Source: Gammaproteobacteria bacterium (GTDB taxonomy: Bacteria; Pseudomonadota; Gammaproteobacteria; Pseudomonadales; Halieaceae). From it: a DNA stretch of 40,604 nucleotides. The position numbers and the translations under genes were made by a program. The stretch is taken from assembly GCA_024644535.1 (NCBI GenBank), contig JAHEKX010000015.1, forward strand, positions 45,810 to 86,413, given 5' to 3'. Below, piece by piece: positions 19,225 to 27,679 of this stretch. How positions within the stretch are numbered: position 1 is the stretch's first letter; the number at the start of each line of letters is the position of its first letter. The notes beneath the pieces are model-generated. The model searched no databases and had not been told where the DNA came from. It saw only the letters and a program-made list of their open reading frames with translations.

Positions 19225-20415
19225 ATGCTAGCCACGCTGCCGCGTTTACCTAAAGACAGTATTTTGGGGTTGGCTGCGCTTGCCCGCGCCGATGAGCGGC
19301 TTAACAAAATAGACTTAACCGTGGGTGTGTACATGGACGACCAAGGCGTCTGTCCGGTCATGCGCGCTGTGCAAGAAGCACAAAACCAACTGGTAGTGGC
19401 CGAAGTATCTAAAGCGTATCTACCACCGCAAGGTGATCCGACCTTTGTGGCAGAGATGCCCAAATTAGTCCTTGGTGCTGGGCATGCCGCCTTAATCGAG
19501 AACCGAACGGCGACCATTCAAACACCCGGCGGCTGTGGTGCATTGCGTATTGCTTCGGAGGTGCTGGCAGTTGCAAACCCAAACGCCAATGTTTGGTTGC
19601 CCAATCCAACATGGCCAGTACATGAGCCTTTGCTTGGCAGTGTCGGCTTAAAATTCCAGCGTTACGAATACTACGACTACGCTACTCACAGTCTTAACTT
19701 TGAGCGCATGATGCAGGATTTGCAGGGCGTTCAAGCGGGCGACGCAGTCTTGCTGCACGGCTGTTGTCACAACCCCTGCGGGGCCGATTTAAATGCCGAA
19801 CAGTGGCAGGTGGTGGCGGATCTGCTTCTCGAGCGCGGTGCGATTCCTTTAATTGATATAGCCTACCAAGGTCTTGGTGATGACCTAGAGCAAGATGCCT
19901 TGGGTGTACGCATGCTCGCGAGCCAACTGCCCGAGCTCCTCATAGCCGCTTCGTGCTCGAAAAACTTAGGTTTGTACCGCGAGCGCACTGGGGCTACGAT
20001 TTTTGTGACCCAATCGGCAGGCCATGCCGAGACCGCTTTGTCGCAAGCGCTGGGTGCGGCGCGTCGCTTGTACAGCATGCCGCCCGCGCATGGCGCTATT
20101 TTGGCTGGCAAGGTGCTGGCGGATGCGCACTTGAACGCAATGTGGCAGCAAGAACTTCAAAACATGACGCAACGTATTCAGATGTTGCGTAATCAGCTAA
20201 GTGTTGCGCTGAGCGCTGCGACAAATCGTGATTTTAGCTTTGTGGCGCAAGAAAAGGGTATGTTCTCGTTTTTGGGCTTAACGCCAGTGCAGGTTTTGCA
20301 GCTGCGCGAAGAGCAGGCCGTGTACATGCTAGATTCCTCGCGTATTAACGTGGCCGGCTTAAAGGATGCAACGCTGGAACCCCTAGCGCAGGCTATTGCG
20401 GGCGTGCTGCGCTAG
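19225..20415 (+). CDS. Aromatic/aspartate aminotransferase (class Ib)
   Basis: A 396-residue fold-type I aminotransferase of the AspC/TyrB branch. Evidence includes K-I-D-L-T-V-G-V-Y near residue 27, T-P-G-G-C-G-A-L near 97, C-C-H-N-P-C-G-A-D-L near 180, D-I-A-Y-Q-G-L-G near 212, and the PLP lysine in S-C-S-K-N-L-G-L-Y-R-E-R-T-G near 248. These enzymes transfer amino groups between aspartate or aromatic amino acids and 2-oxoglutarate. Which substrate dominates cannot be told. AAGGA precedes the ATG. Its stop and that of the convergent uup gene share the bases CTAG at 20412-20415. Confidence 0.93.
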   Translation: MLATLPRLPKDSILGLAALARADERLNKIDLTVGVYMDDQGVCPVMRAVQEAQNQLVVAEVSKAYLPPQGDPTFVAEMPKLVLGAGHAALIENRTATIQTPGGCGALRIASEVLAVANPNANVWLPNPTWPVHEPLLGSVGLKFQRYEYYDYATHSLNFERMMQDLQGVQAGDAVLLHGCCHNPCGADLNAEQWQVVADLLLERGAIPLIDIAYQGLGDDLEQDALGVRMLASQLPELLIAASCSKNLGLYRERTGATIFVTQSAGHAETALSQALGAARRLYSMPPAHGAILAGKVLADAHLNAMWQQELQNMTQRIQMLRNQLSVALSAATNRDFSFVAQEKGMFSFLGLTPVQVLQLREEQAVYMLDSSRINVAGLKDATLEPLAQAIAGVLR

Positions 20416-22322
20416 TCGGAATCGAGCTCTAACCAGCGCTCCATTGTTACTTCGAGTTCGGCTTGCCGGTCGGCCAAAGCTTGCGTCTTGGCTTGAACCT
20501 CGTCGTGGGTCTGCTGGTAAAAGCTGGGTTCGGCAATTAAGGCTTCCAGCTCTGCAATTTGCGTCTCGAGCGTATCGATCTGATCGGGTAGGGCATCGAG
20601 TTCACGTTGTTCTTTGTACGAGAGTTTGCGTTTGGTCACTGGGTTAGGTGCGGCGGGCTCCGAGGCTCTAGACGCTGAGGCCTGGGCTTCCTCGATTCCT
20701 GAGTGCTCATTTCTATCGTTGGGGTCTAAAGCCTTAAGCTTAAAACCGCGCGCTTCCCAGTCGCTAAAGCTGCCTGCGTGCTCGCTGACTCGACCGTCAT
20801 TTTCTACCACGAGCAGGGCGGTAACGGTGTTGTCCATAAAGTCTCTATCGTGACTGACTAGCAGTACCGTACCAGCAAAATTTAGAATTTGCTCTTCCAG
20901 CAGTTCCAGAGTTTCCATGTCGAGATCGTTGGTAGGCTCGTCAAGTACCAGCACGTTGGCGGTTTGGGTAAAAAGTCGGGCGAGGACCGCGCGATTCTTC
21001 TCGCCGCCCGACAAAGCGCCAATGGGTGTATTGGCCCGTTCTTTAGCAAATAAAAATTCGGACAAATAAGAATAGGCATGACGTTTATGCCCGTTGATTT
21101 CGACGAACGATTGGCCACCGCATACCGCATCCATTAGGCTCATTTCTGCGTCGAGCTCCGAGCGCAATTGGTCGGAGTAGGCGATCTCGAGTTTGGTGCC
21201 CAATGACACTTGGCCTTCGCTGGGGGTGAGCTTACCAAGTAAGGTATTTAATAGGGTGGTTTTGCCTGCACCATTAGCGCCCACGATACCAATACGATCG
21301 CTTCGTTGAACAATTAAGTTCACGTCGCGCAGAATTGTTTTATCCCCCAAGCGAACGAATGCATGTTCCACTTCGACTACGCGCTTGCCCGAGCTTTGCG
21401 CGTCACCAATGCTGAACGAGGCTTTGCCCGTCACTTCTCGGCGCTCTGAGCGTTCTTTACGCAGTGCTTCTAGCGCTCTTACGCGGCCTTCGTTGCGAGT
21501 ACGCCGAGCCTTAATACCCTGACGAATCCAGACTTCCTCTTGCGCGAGCTTCTTGTCGAACTCGGCATTGGCTTTGGCTTCGGCGGCTTCTAAGTGCTCT
21601 TTGTAGTTTAGAAAACCGCGGTAGTCGCCTTTCCAGACTTTAAGATGTCCGCGGTCTAGTTCGGCGATAGTGTCCGCAATTTGCTGCAGGAACCGGCGGT
21701 CGTGCGTAACGAGTACAATGGCACCACGAAATTCTTTGAGCTGTTCTTCTAAGAATTCGATGGTGGGGATATCTAGATGGTTGGTGGGCTCGTCAAGAAA
21801 CAGAATGTCAGGTTCGGATACCAATGCTTTCGCCAGTGCAACACGGCGTTTCCAGCCCCCAGAGAGAGAGGCTAGGGTTTTTTCACCATCGATATTGAGC
21901 CGCGTCAGTGTTGCTTCCACTTTTTGCTGCAAACGCCAACCATCGGAGGCTTCGATAATTTCTTGCAGTTGTTGCAAACGTCCCAGATCGTGTTCGGTCG
22001 CGTTCATGGATAGGTGGTGGTATTCCGCCAAAGCGGGTCCCAGTGCGCCTAGGCCATCGGCTACTATTTCAAAACAGGTTGCCTCGCTCGCTTCTGGTAG
22101 ATCCTGTTCTAACATGCCCAATTTGACGCTAGGGCGCTGCCAGCGTTCGCCACTGTCGGCTTGCACTAAACCGGCGAGTAGCTTCATTAAGGTTGACTTG
22201 CCCGCGCCATTGCGTCCAAGTAACCCCAACCGCTGACCCCGAGTAATGGTTAAATCGATGCCATCAAAAATTTGGTGGGTACCGTACTGCAGGCTAATGT
22301 TAGTAAGCGTTAATAGTGGCAT
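20412..22322 (-). CDS. uup: ABC-F family ATPase Uup
   Basis: A 636-residue cytosolic ABC-F protein with two ATPase cassettes and no membrane domain. Cassette 1 has G-R-N-G-A-G-K-S-T, L-S-G-G-W-K-R-R and L-F-L-D-E-P-T-N-H-L-D; cassette 2 has G-A-N-G-A-G-K-T-T, L-S-G-G-E-K-N-R and L-V-L-D-E-P-T-N-D-L-D. The basic linker between them (R-R-T-R-N-E-G-R-V-R) and the C-terminal coiled coil (about residues 565-630) are Uup features. Family members act at the ribosome; Uup is also linked to DNA-related phenotypes such as transposon excision. It is monocistronic here. Confidence 0.95.
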   Translation of the reverse strand: MPLLTLTNISLQYGTHQIFDGIDLTITRGQRLGLLGRNGAGKSTLMKLLAGLVQADSGERWQRPSVKLGMLEQDLPEASEATCFEIVADGLGALGPALAEYHHLSMNATEHDLGRLQQLQEIIEASDGWRLQQKVEATLTRLNIDGEKTLASLSGGWKRRVALAKALVSEPDILFLDEPTNHLDIPTIEFLEEQLKEFRGAIVLVTHDRRFLQQIADTIAELDRGHLKVWKGDYRGFLNYKEHLEAAEAKANAEFDKKLAQEEVWIRQGIKARRTRNEGRVRALEALRKERSERREVTGKASFSIGDAQSSGKRVVEVEHAFVRLGDKTILRDVNLIVQRSDRIGIVGANGAGKTTLLNTLLGKLTPSEGQVSLGTKLEIAYSDQLRSELDAEMSLMDAVCGGQSFVEINGHKRHAYSYLSEFLFAKERANTPIGALSGGEKNRAVLARLFTQTANVLVLDEPTNDLDMETLELLEEQILNFAGTVLLVSHDRDFMDNTVTALLVVENDGRVSEHAGSFSDWEARGFKLKALDPNDRNEHSGIEEAQASASRASEPAAPNPVTKRKLSYKEQRELDALPDQIDTLETQIAELEALIAEPSFYQQTHDEVQAKTQALADRQAELEVTMERWLELDSD

Positions 22323-22460
22323 AAGAATTCACGAATAAAAAAGCAGGCGTAGTGTACGCGCGCTGAGGAGACTTTACGAGGCGCATTTTCTTCAAAAACC
22401 CACCCATTAGTACTCGGTTTCCGCTACTATTGGCGCCGGACGAATCGACAGGTAGAGATT

Positions 22461-23489
22461 ATGACTGCTCGGGCTAAAGAACGCCTTATTGCCAATTGGT
22501 TAATGTTATGTTGTTTGGTGATTCTGGGGATGATTCTACTCGGTGGTGTTACGCGTTTGACCCACTCGGGCTTATCCATGGTTGAGTGGCGCCCTTTGTT
22601 GGGTATTATTCCGCCGCTGACTGAAGCTGAGTGGATGCGGGTGTTTAACGAATACAAGCTCTCGCCTGAGTATCAATTGATTAATTTTGGTATGGACTTG
22701 GATGGCTTTAAGTCCATTTTCTTATACGAATATTTACATCGAGTATTGGGCCGACTTATCGGTCTTTTGTATTTCTTGCCGTTGGTCTACTTCTGGATTA
22801 AAGGACGCATTCCCTCGGATGTTAAAGGGCGCTTGGTAGTGTTCCTGATTTTGGGCGGTTGTCAGGGCTTGCTGGGCTGGTACATGGTAAAGTCAGGCTT
22901 GGTTGAAGATCCTCGTGTCAGCCAGTACCGGTTGGCTGCGCATTTAGGTTTGGCGATTTTTCTGTACTGCTGTCTGGTATGGTTGGCTTTTGAATTGCAT
23001 GCTCGAGCGAGAGGTGTGCAAAAACATATTCAAACCGCAGTTTCGCCATACGCTTTAGGTTTGGTTGCCCTGGTGTTTATTATGGCCCTGAGTGGGGCTT
23101 TGGTTGCTGGCACGCGAGCGGGTTTTGCCTACAGCACCTGGCCCTTGATGGGTAACAGTTTCATCCCCGAAGGGCTGTATTCTATGACCCCCTGGTGGCG
23201 CTCGATTTTTGAAGACATTACCACGGTCCAGTTTAACCATCGTATGTTTGCCTACCTGTTAGTTGTGATCGTAGGTCTGTTTTCTTTTCACCTGTGGCGC
23301 CGGGCTTTAAAATTGCCAGCGATACTTGTCATGACGGCCTTGAGTGCACAGGTTGTTCTGGGTATTTCGGCATTGCTTATGCATGTGCCTGTATCAATTG
23401 GTGCTGCCCACCAAGTTGGCGCCGCCATTTTGCTGACGACTCTAATTTTTGCGGAACGGTCGCTCGTGTGGTCTGCAGGTAGGGCTTAA
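22461..23489 (+). CDS. ctaA: Heme A synthase (CtaA/Cox15 family)
   Basis: A 342-residue membrane protein with about eight helices that oxidises heme O to heme A for aa3-type oxidases. The heme-ligand and conserved histidines are visible in R-L-T-H-S-G-L-S-M-V-E-W, Y-E-Y-L-H-R-V-L-G-R, A-A-H-L-G-L, Q-F-N-H-R-M-F-A-Y and A-A-H-Q-V-G-A-A. It is of the longer Cox15-like type without the disulfide-loop cysteine pair. AGGTAG lies ahead of the ATG. No cytochrome oxidase or heme O synthase genes are adjacent, so it acts with subunits encoded elsewhere. Confidence 0.92.
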   Translation: MTARAKERLIANWLMLCCLVILGMILLGGVTRLTHSGLSMVEWRPLLGIIPPLTEAEWMRVFNEYKLSPEYQLINFGMDLDGFKSIFLYEYLHRVLGRLIGLLYFLPLVYFWIKGRIPSDVKGRLVVFLILGGCQGLLGWYMVKSGLVEDPRVSQYRLAAHLGLAIFLYCCLVWLAFELHARARGVQKHIQTAVSPYALGLVALVFIMALSGALVAGTRAGFAYSTWPLMGNSFIPEGLYSMTPWWRSIFEDITTVQFNHRMFAYLLVVIVGLFSFHLWRRALKLPAILVMTALSAQVVLGISALLMHVPVSIGAAHQVGAAILLTTLIFAERSLVWSAGRA

Positions 23490-23546
23490 AGCTCTGATGG
23501 CGGTGTCTGGTGCGCTGATGGGCAAGGGCATTTAGATGGTTCGGCG

Positions 23547-23780
23547 CTAAACCCACTTGTCAGTGCTAAGGTCGGTGCGTCGGCGGCCGTCAGTTTTTCT
23601 GCGGTCGTCTTTGGTCAAGTCGAAACGTATAGATTCTCGGCGATCCTTTAGCTGGCGACGGTGGTAGTAGCGCCGCTCCGGCCCCACATAGGCCGCCTCC
23701 TCGCCTTGTGCTTCTTTTTTTACGCGGTCTTGCCAGCGCGAGCGCTGGCTGGTGTAGGTCGGCCGAAAATCATTAGACAT
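23547..23780 (-). CDS. Small arginine-rich protein with repeated D-R-R motifs
   Basis: A 77-residue hydrophilic protein that I do not recognise. It carries a run of charged motifs: G-P-E-R-R, H-R-R-Q-L-K-D-R-R-E-S-I-R-F, D-D-R-R-K and G-R-R-R-T. Such R-R/D-R-R clusters occur in small proteins beside c-di-GMP genes and near PilZ-type domains, but no PilZ fold could fit here. It starts 21 bp after the lapD stop on the same strand, so a link to LapD signalling is plausible though unproven. It has no signal peptide or membrane helix. Confidence 0.65.
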   Translation of the reverse strand: MSNDFRPTYTSQRSRWQDRVKKEAQGEEAAYVGPERRYYHRRQLKDRRESIRFDLTKDDRRKTDGRRRTDLSTDKWV

Positions 23781-23801
23781 TAGCTATACCTTGTACTTGC
23801 C

Positions 23802-25811
23802 TTACCGATTAAATTCGATGGGTGCTTTTTCCTCGGTTGCTCGCTCTTCATTCGCTGGTGTTTCGGCTTCTTTAGAGGGTGTTGGTGCAATAATGTTGGT
23901 TACGGCAGGGCCAGTAAAGCCATTGACTCCCGTTCGTACTAGGGCCTTCCATTCGTCAATGCTGGCAACCCCCTCTGAGAAAATGCGAATGTTTAGCGCA
24001 TCGAGAAGCTCGACCAAATTACGAACCAATTTTTGGTTGGCGGGGTTTTGGTGAATGTCTCTAACGAAAGCGCTATCAATCTTCAGATAGTCTACACCGA
24101 TACGGTTAAGCTTACCCATTTGCGCAATTTGGTACCCCGCATGCTCGACCCCAAGTTTTACGCCCGAGTCTTTCAGTGCGGTGGCCAGTTGCTTAAAGGC
24201 ATCTAAGTTACGGAAGATGACGGTCTCCTGAAATTCTATCCACAGTTTACTGGCCCACATGTCGTCTTCTTTTAACCGATTAACCAACCATTCGGCAAAG
24301 CTGTTGTCAGTCAGCGCAGAAAAACTGAAGTTAATACACACATCCCGCCCCGTGACCTGAATTTTTTCTAAGGCAAGTTCAATAACGACCTTGTCCAAGT
24401 TTTGCGACAGGTTGAGTCGGCTGACCCAAGGTAGGAAGTCTGCGGCGGTGTATTCATGGTCATCCAAGCCAATACGGACTGGCGCTTCGATGTGCACGAA
24501 ATCGCCTTCAGCATCTACCACGGGGAAGTCCCCGAGATAGAAAAGTTTTTCGGCGAAGGCTCGGTCTAGGGTGTCTCGCCATTGTCCAACGGTCTCGTTG
24601 GCACTAGAGATCTGCTCGTTAGATACCTCGGTCAACGTCATGGCCGGGATGGTGGCGGTTTCATTTTCAGCCAGGCATGCGTCTAAACACGTCAGCAGTG
24701 CGCCAATGGTATTTTTTTGAGCTACAGCACAGGCTGAGCCTGGCATGCGAATAACATCCTCTAAGCCTTGCTGCACCACAACGTTCATCATGGTTTCGTG
24801 AATTTGCTGCGCACTGAACTCGACGTCGTCTGTGCTTGGGCACAAAATGGCAAAGTCTGAACCATTCAAGCGCCCGGCACTCCAGCCTCCCATACGCAGT
24901 GTGAGTCGGCGCAGTGCCAGACCTATTTCGCGAATGAGGTTGTCCATAACGACCCGGCCTTGCGACCGGTTAAGAGCGGCCAAATCCATAACCCGCACTA
25001 AGGCTAAAACTCCGGTTTGCTCTTGCCCTTGGCGTTTTAATTGCTCTTTTAAGGTGCCTAAGAATGGCTCTCGATTCATCAGTCCAGTAATTTTGTCCGT
25101 CTGACTTTCTAGGCTCCATTTTTCCAGCTTGCGCGCGTCCTGCTGAAGAATCAACCTGACCTTATCGGCCAAGATATTCAGAGCTTCGGCAAGTGGCCGA
25201 TATTCTGCAATAGGGGGCAAAGGTCGCGTTTCGAATTGACGGTTAGCAATAGCTTCGGCGTGGTCTTGTAGTGGTCGCAGGCCGCGCGTTTGTAGTTTAA
25301 TGAGCGCCAGCCCACCGAACCCCAGAATTAACGATGCTAACGCGCAAAACATAAGAATACGCAGGATATTGTCCCACAATAGTCTGCTGGCGAAGGTAGG
25401 GTCGGTTTCTATAACAACGCGTTTCAGACTAGACCATTCACCGAGGATTAGAGCTTCGCCTTGCTCCAGGGCCAGGCTTAACAGAGCGCTGAAAGTATCT
25501 GGCGTGCCACTGTCTAGAGAGCGTTGGCGCTGATAGACCACTTTTCCGCTGCCATCCTCTACTCGGATTAAACTGTAATGCCCAAGGTTGAATTGGTTGT
25601 CGACGACTTTCTCAAGCTCGGGACCGCCGCCGCCAACGCGGGCGAGCGCTCCTGCTAAAACCGCGGCGGCATCGCTATTCTGGTCGTTGATTTGCTCTTG
25701 TAAATGCTCTCGTGTGTGCAGGGTACTGAAAATCGAGATTCCTACAAAAACAGTTAGCATTGCCGCTACAACAATTAGCCAAATACGTTGGGTAAGTGAC
25801 AGTGCTAGCAT
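23802..25811 (-). CDS. lapD: LapD-like inner-membrane c-di-GMP receptor (degenerate GGDEF-EAL)
   Basis: A 669-residue protein with a membrane helix at about residues 10-30, a periplasmic domain to about 150, a second helix (I-L-M-F-C-A-L-A-S-L-I-L-G-F), a HAMP segment, then GGDEF and EAL domains. The GGDEF site is degenerate (L-N-G-S-D-F-A-I-L). The EAL site is also degenerate: E-A-P instead of E-A-L, V-E-H-A-G where D-D-F-G is usual, and E-G-V-A-S. This is the LapD pattern, which binds c-di-GMP without making or degrading it and then holds the periplasmic protease LapG. A periplasmic E-W-S-S-L segment could supply the LapG-binding tryptophan (inference). It starts 2 bp after the lapG stop. 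Confidence 0.9.
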   Translation of the reverse strand: MLALSLTQRIWLIVVAAMLTVFVGISIFSTLHTREHLQEQINDQNSDAAAVLAGALARVGGGGPELEKVVDNQFNLGHYSLIRVEDGSGKVVYQRQRSLDSGTPDTFSALLSLALEQGEALILGEWSSLKRVVIETDPTFASRLLWDNILRILMFCALASLILGFGGLALIKLQTRGLRPLQDHAEAIANRQFETRPLPPIAEYRPLAEALNILADKVRLILQQDARKLEKWSLESQTDKITGLMNREPFLGTLKEQLKRQGQEQTGVLALVRVMDLAALNRSQGRVVMDNLIREIGLALRRLTLRMGGWSAGRLNGSDFAILCPSTDDVEFSAQQIHETMMNVVVQQGLEDVIRMPGSACAVAQKNTIGALLTCLDACLAENETATIPAMTLTEVSNEQISSANETVGQWRDTLDRAFAEKLFYLGDFPVVDAEGDFVHIEAPVRIGLDDHEYTAADFLPWVSRLNLSQNLDKVVIELALEKIQVTGRDVCINFSFSALTDNSFAEWLVNRLKEDDMWASKLWIEFQETVIFRNLDAFKQLATALKDSGVKLGVEHAGYQIAQMGKLNRIGVDYLKIDSAFVRDIHQNPANQKLVRNLVELLDALNIRIFSEGVASIDEWKALVRTGVNGFTGPAVTNIIAPTPSKEAETPANEERATEEKAPIEFNR

Positions 25812-25813
25812 GG

Positions 25814-26530
25814 TTATTGTGTTTCCATAACAGGAAATCCTTGCGCTTCAAGTTTTGCCAGATAACGCTGGATTTGTGAGGGTTGATAATGGTCATCGGT
25901 CCGAAGATCTCTCGGGTATCGGTAGTCGAAAGGCCGATAGGCCGCCACGGGGCGCAGGTCGCTGCGGCGCTCTGCGGGGATGATTCTAGTTTCTATCGAG
26001 TCCAAAATAAGTGGAGCGTTGTTGTCACCGCACAGGCAGAGCAGAACAGTGTGCCCTACCGGATACGACATACTGGGCGTTGTACCCTCTGCAACGGTAT
26101 GAACGATGATTAAGCGTTCCGGATGTATGCCCAGCATGAGCAGACTTAGTAGTTTTGCAAGCGCAAAGTCTTCAGAGTCACCTTGCTCGTTGTGAAACAG
26201 CTCGGTGGGTGTTGCCCAGTAGTGGCTTTCACCCCAACTGTCTACGTCTGACGCCAATTGTGCAGAGCGGTTGACGTAATCGTTGATACTTCGAAGCTTT
26301 AGCTCCAGAGGTTGGTTCTTAAGCTCGTTGATTTGGTTTAACCAGGCACGTCCTTTGGCGTCGTTCACCTGACCTTGGCTCAAGAGGTTACTGCTAACTG
26401 ATGACCAATCGAAAGAAGCATAAGACAACGACGTACTCGCTGTCAGGCATAAGCCTGCCGCTGCCGAAAGTAGCAACTTTGGGAATTTGATGTATCGCCT
26501 CAAAGAGGTGAGTGCCGCCATGTTTGTCAT
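25814..26530 (-). CDS. lapG: LapG-like periplasmic protease with Ser at the expected Cys position
   Basis: A 238-residue protein of the bacterial transglutaminase-like protease family (PF06035, LapG). A signal peptide spans about residues 12-37 (L-L-L-S-A-A-A-G-L-C-L-T-A). The usual active-site block G-D-C-E-D-F-A reads G-D-S-E-D-F-A here: S119, codon TCT at 26176-26174. The other triad members appear intact as H160 (V-G-H-T-V-L-L) and D177 (L-I-L-D-S-I-E). LapG normally cuts the N-terminus of the LapA adhesin to release biofilm cells and is held in check by LapD, whose gene follows at once. The start could also be the ATG at 26521. No large adhesin gene is in the window. Confidence 0.88.
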   Translation of the reverse strand: MTNMAALTSLRRYIKFPKLLLSAAAGLCLTASTSLSYASFDWSSVSSNLLSQGQVNDAKGRAWLNQINELKNQPLELKLRSINDYVNRSAQLASDVDSWGESHYWATPTELFHNEQGDSEDFALAKLLSLLMLGIHPERLIIVHTVAEGTTPSMSYPVGHTVLLCLCGDNNAPLILDSIETRIIPAERRSDLRPVAAYRPFDYRYPRDLRTDDHYQPSQIQRYLAKLEAQGFPVMETQ

Positions 26531-26607
26531 CCGAACGATGTCGCTAACTAAGCGATTTATCAGATGCTATCACGACTAGTTTAAATATGCATAGTTTGAG
26601 GGTTTCG

Positions 26608-27300
26608 CTACAGCCACCCCGCCATTAAGCTTGGCAGTATCAGAGAGGTTAAAATGGCACAGATAGCCATGCTCAAACCCGCAAATGCCCCAGCCGTCGG
26701 ACTGATTTGAAAGGCGCGCGCTGTGCCTACGCCGTGCGAAAGGGTGCCAAGAGCTAGACCTATGGCAACAGGGTCTTTTATCTGCCACCGGGTCATAAGC
26801 CAGGGGCCCAGCATTGCGCCGACGATGCCGGTGCTAATAACGATAACCGCGACCAACGAGGCATTACCTCCGATCAGATCACTGATGCCAATAGCTACAG
26901 GCGTAGTGACAGATTTGGTCATAACGGACATCAAGCTCACATCGTTAAGTTTTAGACCCCAGCCTACCAAGAAAGCCAGGCTTAAGTTGATGATTGTTGC
27001 GGCGCTTAAAGCTAGCAGAAATGGCCGCCAAACGGCCGCTAAGCGTTTCCGCTCGCGGTATAACGGAACAGCGATAGCCACGGTTGCCAGTTCAAGCCCC
27101 TCGGACAAGACCGTAGTGTACGACTGGAAGCTTTCGTAACCCACGTCAAGCCAAACCAAGAGGCCAATAATAGCGGCGCTGCCGGTAACGACAGGATGTA
27201 AAAAAGGGGTACTGTTAGCGCGACGGTACAGATGCAGCATGATTGCGTATATGGCACAGGTGGACACCAACCAAAATACTAGGGTTACGTTATAAGCCAT
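26608..27300 (-). CDS. lrgB: LrgB/CidB family membrane protein
   Basis: A 230-residue polytopic membrane protein of the LrgB family. The signature G-T-L-S-H-G-V-G-T-A-R-A lies near residue 185, and T-K-S-V-T-T-P-V-A-I-G near 127. Family members work with LrgA/CidA. They were first described as holin/antiholin-like, and several (Bacillus PftB, plant PLGG1) transport pyruvate or glycolate. Its ATG follows the lrgA stop by one base. It is the last gene of the overlapping retinal-biosynthesis operon. Confidence 0.93.
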   Translation of the reverse strand: MAYNVTLVFWLVSTCAIYAIMLHLYRRANSTPFLHPVVTGSAAIIGLLVWLDVGYESFQSYTTVLSEGLELATVAIAVPLYRERKRLAAVWRPFLLALSAATIINLSLAFLVGWGLKLNDVSLMSVMTKSVTTPVAIGISDLIGGNASLVAVIVISTGIVGAMLGPWLMTRWQIKDPVAIGLALGTLSHGVGTARAFQISPTAGAFAGLSMAICAILTSLILPSLMAGWL

Positions 27301-27301
27301 A

Positions 27302-27679
27302 TTAACCTTTGGTTTCGATCTTGGTGGGGCGCTTTAGGTACATCTGAACACAAACCCAAAATCCTACCAGGGTAGAAACGAGCATGGCGGCAATAATACC
27401 AACCCCGTGTTCAGACAAGATCGAACCCAAGCCCATTAAGCCAACCGCGGCGGGGATAAACAAAAGGTTCATGTGTTGCAGCAATGGTGCGGACGCCTCG
27501 CTTAAGGGTCTGGGAATGTCGCCCAGCATTAGCAGTAGTGTCAATATTATCAGCATGCCTAGCACGGGCCCGGGAATTGGTACTGCGTATTGCGCGACCA
27601 TGTAGTTCCCAAATGTCTTGGCCAGCCACAGTGTGATTAGCCCCAAAGCAATGAGGCAGACCTGAACAATGTGCTTCAT
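27302..27679 (-). CDS. lrgA: LrgA/CidA family membrane protein
   Basis: A 125-residue protein with four predicted helices. It shows the family motif P-I-P-G-P-V-L-G-M near residue 34 and L-F-I-P-A-A-V-G-L-M near 72. It forms a bipartite system with LrgB. The ATG overlaps the stop of fni as ATGA, so its translation is coupled to the carotenoid genes upstream. A metabolite transport role (pyruvate or glycolate type) is possible from the family; the substrate cannot be read from the sequence. Confidence 0.92.
   Translation of the reverse strand: MKHIVQVCLIALGLITLWLAKTFGNYMVAQYAVPIPGPVLGMLIILTLLLMLGDIPRPLSEASAPLLQHMNLLFIPAAVGLMGLGSILSEHGVGIIAAMLVSTLVGFWVCVQMYLKRPTKIETKG

Noticed and set aside
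21670-22236. A 188-codon frame antisense to uup
   Set aside because: Shadow of the first ATPase cassette; no family features.
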